Of a DNA stretch of 38,784 nucleotides, positions 7,482-13,802 are shown piece by piece. This stretch comes from an uncultured Tenacibaculum sp. GTDB taxonomy: Bacteria > Bacteroidota > Bacteroidia > Flavobacteriales > Flavobacteriaceae. The stretch lies in assembly GCA_947498055.1 (NCBI GenBank), contig CANMJA010000039.1, positions 1 through 38,784 of the forward strand, given 5' to 3'. Below the pieces are notes generated by a model, which worked only from the letters and a program-made list of their open reading frames with translations, was not told the DNA's origin and searched no databases. The first letter of the stretch is position 1. Every line of letters starts with the position of its first letter. The translations under genes were made by a program, and so were the position numbers.

Positions 7482-10238
7482 TTACCCTCTTTTTTTAAAA
7501 AAGAAAAATGAGACAAGTAAAAAAAGTAAGAATATGAGTATGTAATATACGCTATAATTAGTTTTAAAAGTAGCTGAAGTATCCCCAATTAAGATAAAGG
7601 AAGCCCAATAATAAGGCGATTTTTCAGATAACGAATGTTCTTTTAAATATGTGCGTTTTGCATTGTTTAAAGCTTTTACTTTCGTTTGATTGCTTTTTAA
7701 ATTAATATAAAAATTTAACATTATATCAGAAGTTGAAGCATCATTTACTTTCCATAAAGAAGATACTACAGATTTTGCTCCCGAATAAAAGAAGCCTCTT
7801 GCAAGGCTAAGTACACCTTCTCCTTTTTTTACTTCTCCAAGGTTTGTTTCACAAGCACTTAAAACAACTAAATCAGCATTGTTTTTATAAGTGTATAATT
7901 CATGTAATTTTAAGGAGTCATTGTTAAAATGAATTACAGGTGTTTTTGAAATATTAACATGCGTAGCTAAATGAATTATTTTAGCATCTATTGAGGATTT
8001 TAAAAACTGATTTTTTGAGGCAGATGTTTCAATAAAAGAGTTAGTATTTAAAATGGAATTAATAGATTTCATTTCTTTTCTAGAATATTCTAGAGAGTTC
8101 AGTTTTTTATTGTTAAAATAAATAGGGGCATAGCCTGCAAAATCTTTTTTTGAATCTCTATTTCTATTTTTATTAAGATCTAAAAAAGACATAGAATAAG
8201 CGTAACTTATGTCGTTAGTTTCAATTAAATATTTTAAAGAATCTTTACTTGTGTTTAAAGCTTCAAAAGGAATGCTTTGAAGATCATTATCAGGAATAAT
8301 AAGTAATTTTTTTCCCTTTATTATTTCCTTTATTTCATTGGTTGGAAATAGCTGACTATATAGGTTAGAAGAAATTTTTTTAAATGCTTCTAATTCTTTG
8401 TTGTTAGAAAAAGGCTTAGCAATTAAATTGCGATAGATATTTAAATCATTAAATATCTTTTTAGAATTTTTAAGATGAAAAGAAATGGATTTATTTTTGG
8501 TAATTAGAAGTCCAATAATGGTTTTTCTGTTATTTTCTTCATTAAACTCATCATACTTAATAAAGTTAACGCTATAAGATAAAATAGCAGTATTATCATC
8601 TAGTTGCTTTTCTACTTTTTTAAGAGATGTTTGTTGTGTTATTTTTTTGTTATCAAAATGCTGAGAATATATTTCCTTAATAGAATCGTTGAAGTTTTGG
8701 TAAGCAAATTTTAAATCAAATAAAGAATCTTTTAGTTTTTTTGTAGGAATGTTTTTTTCTTTTAAATTTTCGAGGTTTAAAATTTGTTTTCTATAATTAA
8801 GATCTCTATTAGCAACATGATAAGGTAAATTAGATTTTTCGTCATTTTCACTAACGCTTTGAGAAAGCAAGAAAGCTTTGTTTTTTTCTTGAAATTCAAA
8901 AACTAAATCTGTTCTTTTTATTAAATGAGCAGCATAACTCCCTAAGAAATAGATTTGAGAAATATCTTCTCTCCATAAGAAAAAGGTTTCTTTTTCGGTA
9001 CTATTATTTATAATTAATTGAACAAGTTGATCACTCATTCTAACAGTTTTAATTAATTCTTTAGAATAAGAAACTCTGTTTTCTTGAAGATATAATTTCA
9101 ATAAAATTTGAATTTTAGTTTTTAAAGCCTTTAAAACATATCTTTTTCGAGTGCCAACATTCTTTACATCAGATAGTGTTGCATTTCTACTATTATCATT
9201 AATGCCAAAACTTAAATTAATAGGTTTTTGAATATAAGAAAGTGCTTTTTGTAGTTCTAATTTACTAAAATAGTAAGTAGCTAAATTTTGTAAATTAGAA
9301 ACCTTTATTTTGTCAATATTATTATTAGTCGCTATGTTTTCAGTTAAGTAAAGTTGGTCACTATATATTAAAGCTTTTTCAAAGAAATATAAAGCGCTAT
9401 CCTTTTTTTTATGAAAATATAATTCACCTAGATTAGAATATCCATAAGATAAGAATAAACTGTTTTTTTCTAATCTAGCTTTTTTGATTGTTTTCAAATA
9501 ATAATATCTAGCTTTTTTAAAACTATGTTCATGCTTTAAAGAATATAAATTTCCTAAAGAATTGTATATGTGATAATAATCTGAAGATAAATAAGGATTC
9601 TTTTTTACAATACTATCAGCAGCATACAAATAAGATAGACCTAATTTTGTGTCCTTAGGAGTGTTAATTAAATTACAAACTAAAGATAAATTTGTGTAGT
9701 GAGCTGAAAGCGCTTCTGATGATTCGTGAGTTTTTAATTTATCCAAACCTATAAGATAGCAATCAATTGATTTACGATAATCTCCAATTTCTCTATAGCA
9801 TTTACCTAATTGACATAAAGATTGTGCTTTTTTTTTAGGATAAATATCTAGATTAGATGATTTTCGAAACACTTTTATAGCAGTTTTATAATTTTTAATA
9901 GTTTGATAAGATAAGCCTAATTGATAAAGTGCATTGTGGTAATGTTTAGAATTTAATCTGAATTTATATTTTTCTAAGTAATCAATATGTTTTTTTCCAT
10001 ATTCAATAGCTAAATTATACTTATTATCCATATAATATATTCTTGAAAATATATATATAGATCTAGAGTATAAAAGAGTATCTTTTTTAATGGTTAATAA
10101 TAAACTATCAACTTTTTTTTGATTGCCATTTTTTTGGTTGTAAAAAAAGTTTAAGTCTTTATATGAATATTGTCCATTAACTTTAAAACTAATAAAGATA
10201 ATAGACAATATTATAATTAGCGATTTCTTTTTTATCAA
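7482..10238 (-). CDS. Membrane-anchored TPR-CHAT domain protein (putative cysteine peptidase)
   Basis: The 918-residue protein has a signal peptide (residues ~1-22, cut near VNGQ), TPR-like helical repeats (~55-450), a CHAT domain (~630-890) and one C-terminal membrane helix (~896-914) followed by KKRG. Both caspase-type catalytic residues are kept: His760 in IIHLATH and Cys796 in VVLSACETNLGE. The typical GxFxxGAxSVVxSLW block follows. CHAT domains are caspase-like peptidases of the separase/gingipain clan. The layout places the peptidase in the periplasm, tethered to the inner membrane. It is transcribed away from the sigma/anti-sigma pair, with only a 116-codon gene between. The substrate is unknown; the anti-sigma factor next door is a candidate. 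No terminator hairpin is obvious after it. Confidence 0.9.
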   Translation of the reverse strand: MIKKKSLIIILSIIFISFKVNGQYSYKDLNFFYNQKNGNQKKVDSLLLTIKKDTLLYSRSIYIFSRIYYMDNKYNLAIEYGKKHIDYLEKYKFRLNSKHYHNALYQLGLSYQTIKNYKTAIKVFRKSSNLDIYPKKKAQSLCQLGKCYREIGDYRKSIDCYLIGLDKLKTHESSEALSAHYTNLSLVCNLINTPKDTKLGLSYLYAADSIVKKNPYLSSDYYHIYNSLGNLYSLKHEHSFKKARYYYLKTIKKARLEKNSLFLSYGYSNLGELYFHKKKDSALYFFEKALIYSDQLYLTENIATNNNIDKIKVSNLQNLATYYFSKLELQKALSYIQKPINLSFGINDNSRNATLSDVKNVGTRKRYVLKALKTKIQILLKLYLQENRVSYSKELIKTVRMSDQLVQLIINNSTEKETFFLWREDISQIYFLGSYAAHLIKRTDLVFEFQEKNKAFLLSQSVSENDEKSNLPYHVANRDLNYRKQILNLENLKEKNIPTKKLKDSLFDLKFAYQNFNDSIKEIYSQHFDNKKITQQTSLKKVEKQLDDNTAILSYSVNFIKYDEFNEENNRKTIIGLLITKNKSISFHLKNSKKIFNDLNIYRNLIAKPFSNNKELEAFKKISSNLYSQLFPTNEIKEIIKGKKLLIIPDNDLQSIPFEALNTSKDSLKYLIETNDISYAYSMSFLDLNKNRNRDSKKDFAGYAPIYFNNKKLNSLEYSRKEMKSINSILNTNSFIETSASKNQFLKSSIDAKIIHLATHVNISKTPVIHFNNDSLKLHELYTYKNNADLVVLSACETNLGEVKKGEGVLSLARGFFYSGAKSVVSSLWKVNDASTSDIMLNFYINLKSNQTKVKALNNAKRTYLKEHSLSEKSPYYWASFILIGDTSATFKTNYSVYYILIFLLFLLVSFFFFKKRG

Positions 10239-10291
10239 ACTTAATTTTATTTAATCTATAGTTCTTAATAAAATCAAAGATTCACAAGCAT

Positions 10292-10642
10292 CTAGTAAAA
10301 GGCTCTCTTTCCCATAACTGTATTTGCTTCCTCTTTAACATTGTTGCCATTTCCACTACCCACAGTTATTACAGGGTTAAGGTCAGATACATTAATGAAA
10401 TCATTGTTACCCCCACTACTACCAATTAATTGAACTCTCCAAACCTCTACATCACCTCCAAAAGCTGAAGCAAATCCAGGTAATTTATTTACAAATATAA
10501 TTCCTTTAGTTGAAGTAACACAGTTTCTTACTGCTTGTTTTTGAGCTTCAATAATGTTAAATTTATAACAGATAAAAATATAAAGAAGTTTCTTGTTACT
10601 CTTTTTAAATAATTTTTTATGTATTTCAAATAAAAATTGCAT
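10292..10642 (-). CDS. Hypothetical secreted protein, 116 residues
   Basis: I do not recognise this protein. Residues ~15-34 (KKLLYIFICYKFNIIEAQ) look like a signal peptide ending in EAQ, which would make the first ~14 residues a non-native extension. The remaining ~80 residues are Gly/Asn/Val-rich with one cysteine and end GKRAFY. It lies 53 nt ahead of the CHAT gene in the same direction, so the two are likely co-transcribed. A TAATTTTG promoter-like box ends only 3 bases before the ATG, so the transcript might be leaderless or start inside the frame. It could also be a shortened remnant. Confidence 0.45.
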   Translation of the reverse strand: MQFLFEIHKKLFKKSNKKLLYIFICYKFNIIEAQKQAVRNCVTSTKGIIFVNKLPGFASAFGGDVEVWRVQLIGSSGGNNDFINVSDLNPVITVGSGNGNNVKEEANTVMGKRAFY

Positions 10643-10644
10643 AG

Positions 10645-10652
10645 CAAAATTA
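10645..10652 (-). promoter_or_regulatory. Promoter-like -7 box before the 116-residue gene
   Basis: Minus strand TAATTTTG fits TAnnTTTG exactly, directly against the ATG at 10642. It may drive the small gene plus the CHAT gene; in such AT-rich DNA a chance match is possible. Confidence 0.3.
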
Positions 10653-10755
10653 AAAACATAGTTATATTACTCATTTTAAAAGCCCCTTTTTATACACGTA
10701 ATTGGAGGATAGATAAAAAAAACTAGGTTTTATCCGTACAAAAATATAAAATTTT

Positions 10756-10763
10756 TATTTTCG
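10756..10763 (+). promoter_or_regulatory. Putative promoter box of the sigma factor gene
   Basis: TATTTTCG lies 18 nt before the GTG start. It resembles the TATTTT(Y)TCGCG boxes before the three peptide genes more than the TAnnTTTG boxes of housekeeping genes here. The likeness is short. Confidence 0.3.
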
Positions 10764-10781
10764 CTTTAAAAACAATTAAAG

Positions 10782-11339
10782 GTGACTGAGGTTTTTTTAA
10801 AAGCTTTAATAAAAGGAGATTCAAAGGTTATTTCAAAAATTTACAAGACAACTTTTTTATCAGTACAAAAATTTATTCTTCAAAATAAAGGAAATGAACA
10901 AGATTCTGAAGATATATTTCAAAAAGCGTTATTACAAATAGTTGTTAGATATAAAAGAGAAAAATTTGAAATTACTTCTAGTTTTGAAGCATATTTGTTT
11001 ACAGTTTGTAAAAATTTATGGAGAAGAGAATTAAATAGTTATAGGAAGAGGGTAACAAACACAGAAGTTATTGAACTAAAAAGCGATTATAGAGACAATT
11101 CATTAGCGTTAGTTGAACAAAAAAGACAAGAGTTATTTATTGAAAAACTAAACGAAATATCTGATAACTGTAGAAATATTCTGACATTGTTTTTTGCTAA
11201 AACATCTTATGCTGATATTGTTGAAAATACAGAGTATAATTCAGAATCTGTTGTAAGACAAAGAGTATTTAAGTGTAAAAAAAAATTAACCGACCTCATA
11301 AAAAAAGATGTAAGGTATAATTCATTAAAAGAATTATGA
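10782..11339 (+). CDS. ECF-type sigma-70 family RNA polymerase sigma factor
   Basis: A 185-residue two-domain sigma factor. Region 2 spans ~15-80 (QDSEDIFQKALLQIV, then FEAYLFTVCKNLWRRELNSY) and region 4 spans ~125-178 (CRNILTLFF...SYADIVE...SVVRQRVFKCKKKL). Such factors direct RNA polymerase to a small regulon. The start is GTG: a stop codon (TAA) lies five codons upstream in frame and no other start fits. The gene overlaps the next by ATGA, so the two are translationally coupled, as expected for a sigma/anti-sigma pair. It diverges from the CHAT operon. Confidence 0.85.
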   Translation: MTEVFLKALIKGDSKVISKIYKTTFLSVQKFILQNKGNEQDSEDIFQKALLQIVVRYKREKFEITSSFEAYLFTVCKNLWRRELNSYRKRVTNTEVIELKSDYRDNSLALVEQKRQELFIEKLNEISDNCRNILTLFFAKTSYADIVENTEYNSESVVRQRVFKCKKKLTDLIKKDVRYNSLKEL

Positions 11340-12130
11340 GTTTAAAAGACGACATATTAATAGAGCATTTTTTAAGGAATAGACTTTCTAAAGAAGAAGA
11401 AAGTCAGTTTCTTAAAAGAATTGAACTGGATGAGCATTTCAAAGAACAGTTTGTAATAGAAAAACAATTATTTGAAACTTTAAATGAAGAGGAATGGAGT
11501 TTTATGGGAAATGTAAATACCACTGAAATAGAGGAGTATGAGAAGTTGTTCAAATCTGAAGAGACTCTTGAGTTAAAGAAAAAATTAAAAGAAGTTTCTT
11601 CTAATTATAAAAAAAACACAAGAAGAAAAAGAATTATAACTTTTATTTCTAGTGCTGCTGCAATAGTATTTTTTGTTATCGGGTTAAACATTTTTTTTAC
11701 CTCTACCGTTGATTCAAAAGAGCTATACGCAAATAATATTGAATTAGAAAAATTACCGTCTTTTAAAAATAGGGGAGAAAATAATGCAGAAATTCATTTA
11801 ATTACTGCAGAAGAATTATTTAAAGAAAAGAAATATAAAAAATCCATTTCTGTTTTTGACGAATTTTTGATGAAAAATAAAAGTAATAGTTCTGTATATA
11901 TTTACAAGGCAATTGCTCATATAGAGCTAAATCAATATAAAAAAGGGAAAAATATTTTAGATGAATTAATACATTCAGATTTAATAGATGCAGAAAAAGG
12001 ATATTGGTATAAAGGTTTATTATTTGTGAAATTTAATGAATTGGAGAATGCGAAAAAGACATTGAATATAATTGTAGAAAAATCTTATTTTAAGAATAAA
12101 GAAGCTAAAAGTTTATTAGAAAAATTATAA
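11336..12130 (+). CDS. Membrane TPR protein, probable anti-sigma factor
   Basis: The 264-residue protein has a ~100-residue charged N-terminal part with an anti-sigma-like opening (DDILIEHFLRNRLSKEEESQ), one membrane helix at ~101-122, and a C-terminal part with TPR-like repeats at ~155-260. The usual topology would put the N-terminus in the cytoplasm, where it can hold the sigma factor, and the TPR part in the periplasm. The four-base overlap with the sigma gene supports partnership. No zinc-binding HxxxCxxC motif is present. Function as anti-sigma is inferred from position and layout, not from a recognised domain. A hairpin shared with the convergent peptide gene 2 ends the unit. Confidence 0.7.
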   Translation: MSLKDDILIEHFLRNRLSKEEESQFLKRIELDEHFKEQFVIEKQLFETLNEEEWSFMGNVNTTEIEEYEKLFKSEETLELKKKLKEVSSNYKKNTRRKRIITFISSAAAIVFFVIGLNIFFTSTVDSKELYANNIELEKLPSFKNRGENNAEIHLITAEELFKEKKYKKSISVFDEFLMKNKSNSSVYIYKAIAHIELNQYKKGKNILDELIHSDLIDAEKGYWYKGLLFVKFNELENAKKTLNIIVEKSYFKNKEAKSLLEKL

Positions 12131-12135
12131 AAAGA

Positions 12136-12176
12136 AAACAAGGTTGCCTTAAAAATTATAAAAAGCAACCCTGTTT
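12136..12176. terminator. Shared terminator between anti-sigma and peptide gene 2
   Basis: AAACA-A-GGTTGC pairs with GCAACC-C-TGTTT (one mismatch) around an AT-rich loop of 17 nt. It lies between two convergent genes and could serve both. Confidence 0.6.
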
Positions 12177-12202
12177 AAAGTTTAATAATTATATTTTATT
12201 GC

Positions 12203-12439
12203 CTAAAATCCTGGGCAACAAACACTACCCTGTAAAACACCTAAGCATCTAGCACCCGGAAATAAATTACCAGAAGCGTTATACGAGCACTCATATCCAA
12301 TAGAACCATCTGGTTTTGTGAATATACCTTCTATCCTATATCTAGTTGAACAAGCACAAAAGGTACCCATTCCACCATTAATCTTTTTCTGGTCTAATTT
12401 AGTTAAAGATTTTCCAAGATTTAAAATTGATTTTTTCAT
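12203..12439 (-). CDS. Double-glycine-leader Cys-rich peptide 2
   Basis: A 78-residue precursor with the 23-residue leader MKKSILNLG...QKKINGG and a 55-residue core starting MGTFCACSTRY and ending CCPGF. The core holds six cysteines (positions 5, 7, 28, 42, 51, 52); the early CxC recurs in peptides 1 and 3, but the rest is unrelated to them by eye. The low charge and Gly content differ from the acidic or basic tails of the other two. It has its own promoter, pseudoknot-like leader and terminator, and forms a tandem duplicate unit with the uvrA fragment on its upstream side. Maturation and function are unknown. Confidence 0.8.
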   Translation of the reverse strand: MKKSILNLGKSLTKLDQKKINGGMGTFCACSTRYRIEGIFTKPDGSIGYECSYNASGNLFPGARCLGVLQGSVCCPGF

Positions 12440-12468
12440 GATTAATTAAGATTTAAAATTGATTAAAT

Positions 12469-12504
12469 CCTTGAACATTTTAAAGACACTCAAGGTTTAT
12501 GTCT
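12469..12504 (-). promoter_or_regulatory. Pseudoknot-like 5' leader element, copy 2
   Basis: Minus-strand RNA: AGACAU, AAA, CCUUGA, GUGUCU, a 9-nt linker, UCAAGG. The first stem has one U-G pair at its inner end, the second is perfect. It ends 29 nt before the ATG of peptide 2. Confidence 0.65.
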
Positions 12505-12510
12505 ATTCTT

Positions 12511-12521
12511 CGCAAAAAATA
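12511..12521 (-). promoter_or_regulatory. Putative promoter box of peptide gene 2
   Basis: Minus strand TATTTTTTGCG, close to TAnnTTTG with one extra T, lies 6 nt before the pseudoknot element. Confidence 0.4.
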
Positions 12522-12642
12522 TTATGAGTTAATTATTTATAAATAACTAAACTTAATGGCAGATAGAAAATAGAGCAATTAAAATGCTTTTTATAAAATT
12601 ACAGTTAAATAAGTTGTTTAAAAAACAAAAAATGTTAAAATT

Positions 12643-12682
12643 AAAAATCACTAACAAAATTTGTTTTTTGTTAGTGATTTTT
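12643..12682 (-). terminator. Terminator after the uvrA fragment
   Basis: AAAAATCACTAACAAAA pairs with TTTTGTTAGTGATTTTT. Its position and inner CTAACAAAA/TTTTGTTAG core correspond to the terminator of the real uvrA at 13738-13790, as expected if both derive from one duplication. Confidence 0.75.
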
Positions 12683-12706
12683 AATTAAATGAAGATAAAT
12701 ATTGAG

Positions 12707-13061
12707 TTAACTCAACTCTTTCTTTAAAAACTTAGCAGTATAACTAGTTTTATGTTTGGCAACTTTTTCAGGAGAACCAGTAACTAATATTTTACCGCCA
12801 CCTTTACCACCTTCCATGCCAACATCAATATCATCGGCTAATTTTATAACATCTAAATTATGTTCAATAATTAAAACGGTATTTCCTTTGTCCGCTAATT
12901 TGTTTAAAACATCCATTAGTACACAAATATCTTCAAAATGAAGACCTGTGCTTCTCCATCAGAAATTGTTGTTAATTATTGACATAAGTCAATATAGCCT
13001 AAATGAATATTTTATATTGTTTTTAATTTTCTGAAGATTTTAGAAGTAAGTTTGAAAAAAT
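12707..13061 (-). pseudogene. Duplicated 3' fragment of uvrA
   Basis: The last ~70 codons (12707-12916) are almost identical to the end of the intact uvrA at 13803 onward (for example DVLNKLADKGNTVLIIEHN), with a 3-base deletion that turns ADHIIDVG into ADDIDVG. Farther upstream the copy breaks: about 76 bases are missing, removing the Walker B segment (YILDEPTTG) and shifting the frame; the signature LSGGEAQ has become ISDGEAQ, and a CAA is now TAA. Recognisable similarity ends at ~13061, matching ~14240 in uvrA. It cannot encode a working ATPase. It is the by-product of a tandem duplication that also produced peptide genes 2 and 3. Confidence 0.9.
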
Positions 13062-13097
13062 AAAAACTAGAATAAATTTAATTTATTCTAGTTTTTT
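13062..13097 (-). terminator. Terminator of peptide gene 3
   Basis: AAAAACTAGAATAAAT pairs with ATTTATTCTAGTTTTT with almost no loop. It sits ~225 nt past the stop of peptide gene 3, at the junction with the uvrA fragment. The stretch 13098-13321 between them has no gene that I can see. Confidence 0.7.
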
Positions 13098-13321
13098 AAC
13101 AATAAGATATTACATTTGAATCTAGTAAATATGTATCACCGAAAGCTGATAATATAAATATTTATTTTTTCTGAATTATTATTAGTGTTTTGAAATATTT
13201 CTGATTAATTGATTTTTAAACCACCTTATTTAACTATTTTCTATCCTTATAATAGATGATTTATTCTTTGTAAAAGAATATTAAATAAAATTTTAGAATT
13301 ATAAATCAATTAAATAATTTA

Positions 13322-13513
13322 CTAATATTCAGACTCTGTGTTGTCTTCTTCGTCTTTTTCTTCATGACATGTACTACCACAATGAGGATCGTAGTATTTT
13401 CCTGTTCTACTATCACATTTACAAGAGTTAATAGGATTGTCGCTACCTCCATTAATGTTTTTTTGTTCAGTTTTATTTAAAGTTTTACCTAAATTTAAAA
13501 TTGATTTTTTCAT
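13322..13513 (-). CDS. Double-glycine-leader Cys-rich peptide 3
   Basis: A 63-residue precursor with the 23-residue leader MKKSILNLG...QKNINGG and a 40-residue core starting SDNPINSCKCD. Four cysteines at core positions 8, 10, 22 and 26 match the first four of peptide 1 (8, 10, 21, 25), including CKCD and a Pro just before the third. The C-terminus is strongly acidic (KDEEDNTESEY) and lacks the last two cysteines of peptide 1. It lies ~290 nt from the end of uvrA, on the same strand but with a uvrA terminator between, so it is separately expressed from its own promoter and pseudoknot-like leader. Confidence 0.8.
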   Translation of the reverse strand: MKKSILNLGKTLNKTEQKNINGGSDNPINSCKCDSRTGKYYDPHCGSTCHEEKDEEDNTESEY

Positions 13514-13543
13514 AATTATTTAAGATTTAAAAAATGATTAAAT

Positions 13544-13578
13544 CCTTGAACATTTAAAGACACTCAAGGTTTGTGTCT
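13544..13578 (-). promoter_or_regulatory. Pseudoknot-like 5' leader element, copy 3
   Basis: Minus-strand RNA: AGACAC, AAA, CCUUGA, GUGUCU, an 8-nt linker, UCAAGG. Both 6-bp stems are fully Watson-Crick except one A-C at the inner side of stem 1's alignment being absent: AGACAC pairs with GUGUCU perfectly. It ends 30 nt before the ATG of peptide 3. Confidence 0.65.
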
Positions 13579-13584
13579 GTTTTT

Positions 13585-13596
13585 CGCGAAAAAATA
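13585..13596 (-). promoter_or_regulatory. Putative promoter box of peptide gene 3
   Basis: Minus strand TATTTTTTCGCG lies 6 nt before the pseudoknot element. The stretch TTTTTCGCGAAAAA here is a perfect palindrome, kept only partly in the other copies, so a regulator site is also possible. Confidence 0.4.
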
Positions 13597-13737
13597 TGTT
13601 GATTTAATTATACGCTTTAAAAAGGATAATTAAACTTAATGTCATTAAAATAAAGAGTAAATAATTCAAGCAATTTCACAATTTTTATTCTTATAAATAT
13701 ACAGATAAAATTATTAGATTCAAAAATAAAAAATGTT

Positions 13738-13790
13738 AAAAACACAAATACCTAACAAAACAACTGTTTTGTTAGGTATTTGTGTTTTTT
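13738..13790 (-). terminator. Terminator of uvrA
   Basis: A long perfect stem pairs AAAAACACAAATACCTAA with TTAGGTATTTGTGTTTTT, extended inward by CAAAAC/GTTTTG, with T-runs, 12 bases past the uvrA stop codon. Confidence 0.85.
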
Positions 13791-13802
13791 ATAAGAAAAA
13801 GG

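Larger units (their letters stand above)
12203..13061 (-). repeat. Tandem duplicate unit 1 (peptide 2 + uvrA 3' end)
   Basis: In order from the left: peptide gene, pseudoknot element, promoter box, spacer, terminator, uvrA 3' end. The spacer shares blocks with unit 2 such as TAAACTTAATG and AAAAAATGTTAAAA. The partner unit is 13322-14240. Confidence 0.75.

Noticed and set aside
7349..7588. 79-codon frame on the minus strand overlapping the end of the CHAT gene
   Set aside because: Most of it is the out-of-frame shadow of the CHAT C-terminus; its Cys-containing tail (GNCYEKSTLEEKNCYERKFK) has no leader or independent support.
12707..12916. A free-standing 69-residue protein from the uvrA fragment
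   Set aside because: It is the copy of the last codons of uvrA and its upstream part is frame-shifted and stopped, so a pseudogene is the better reading.
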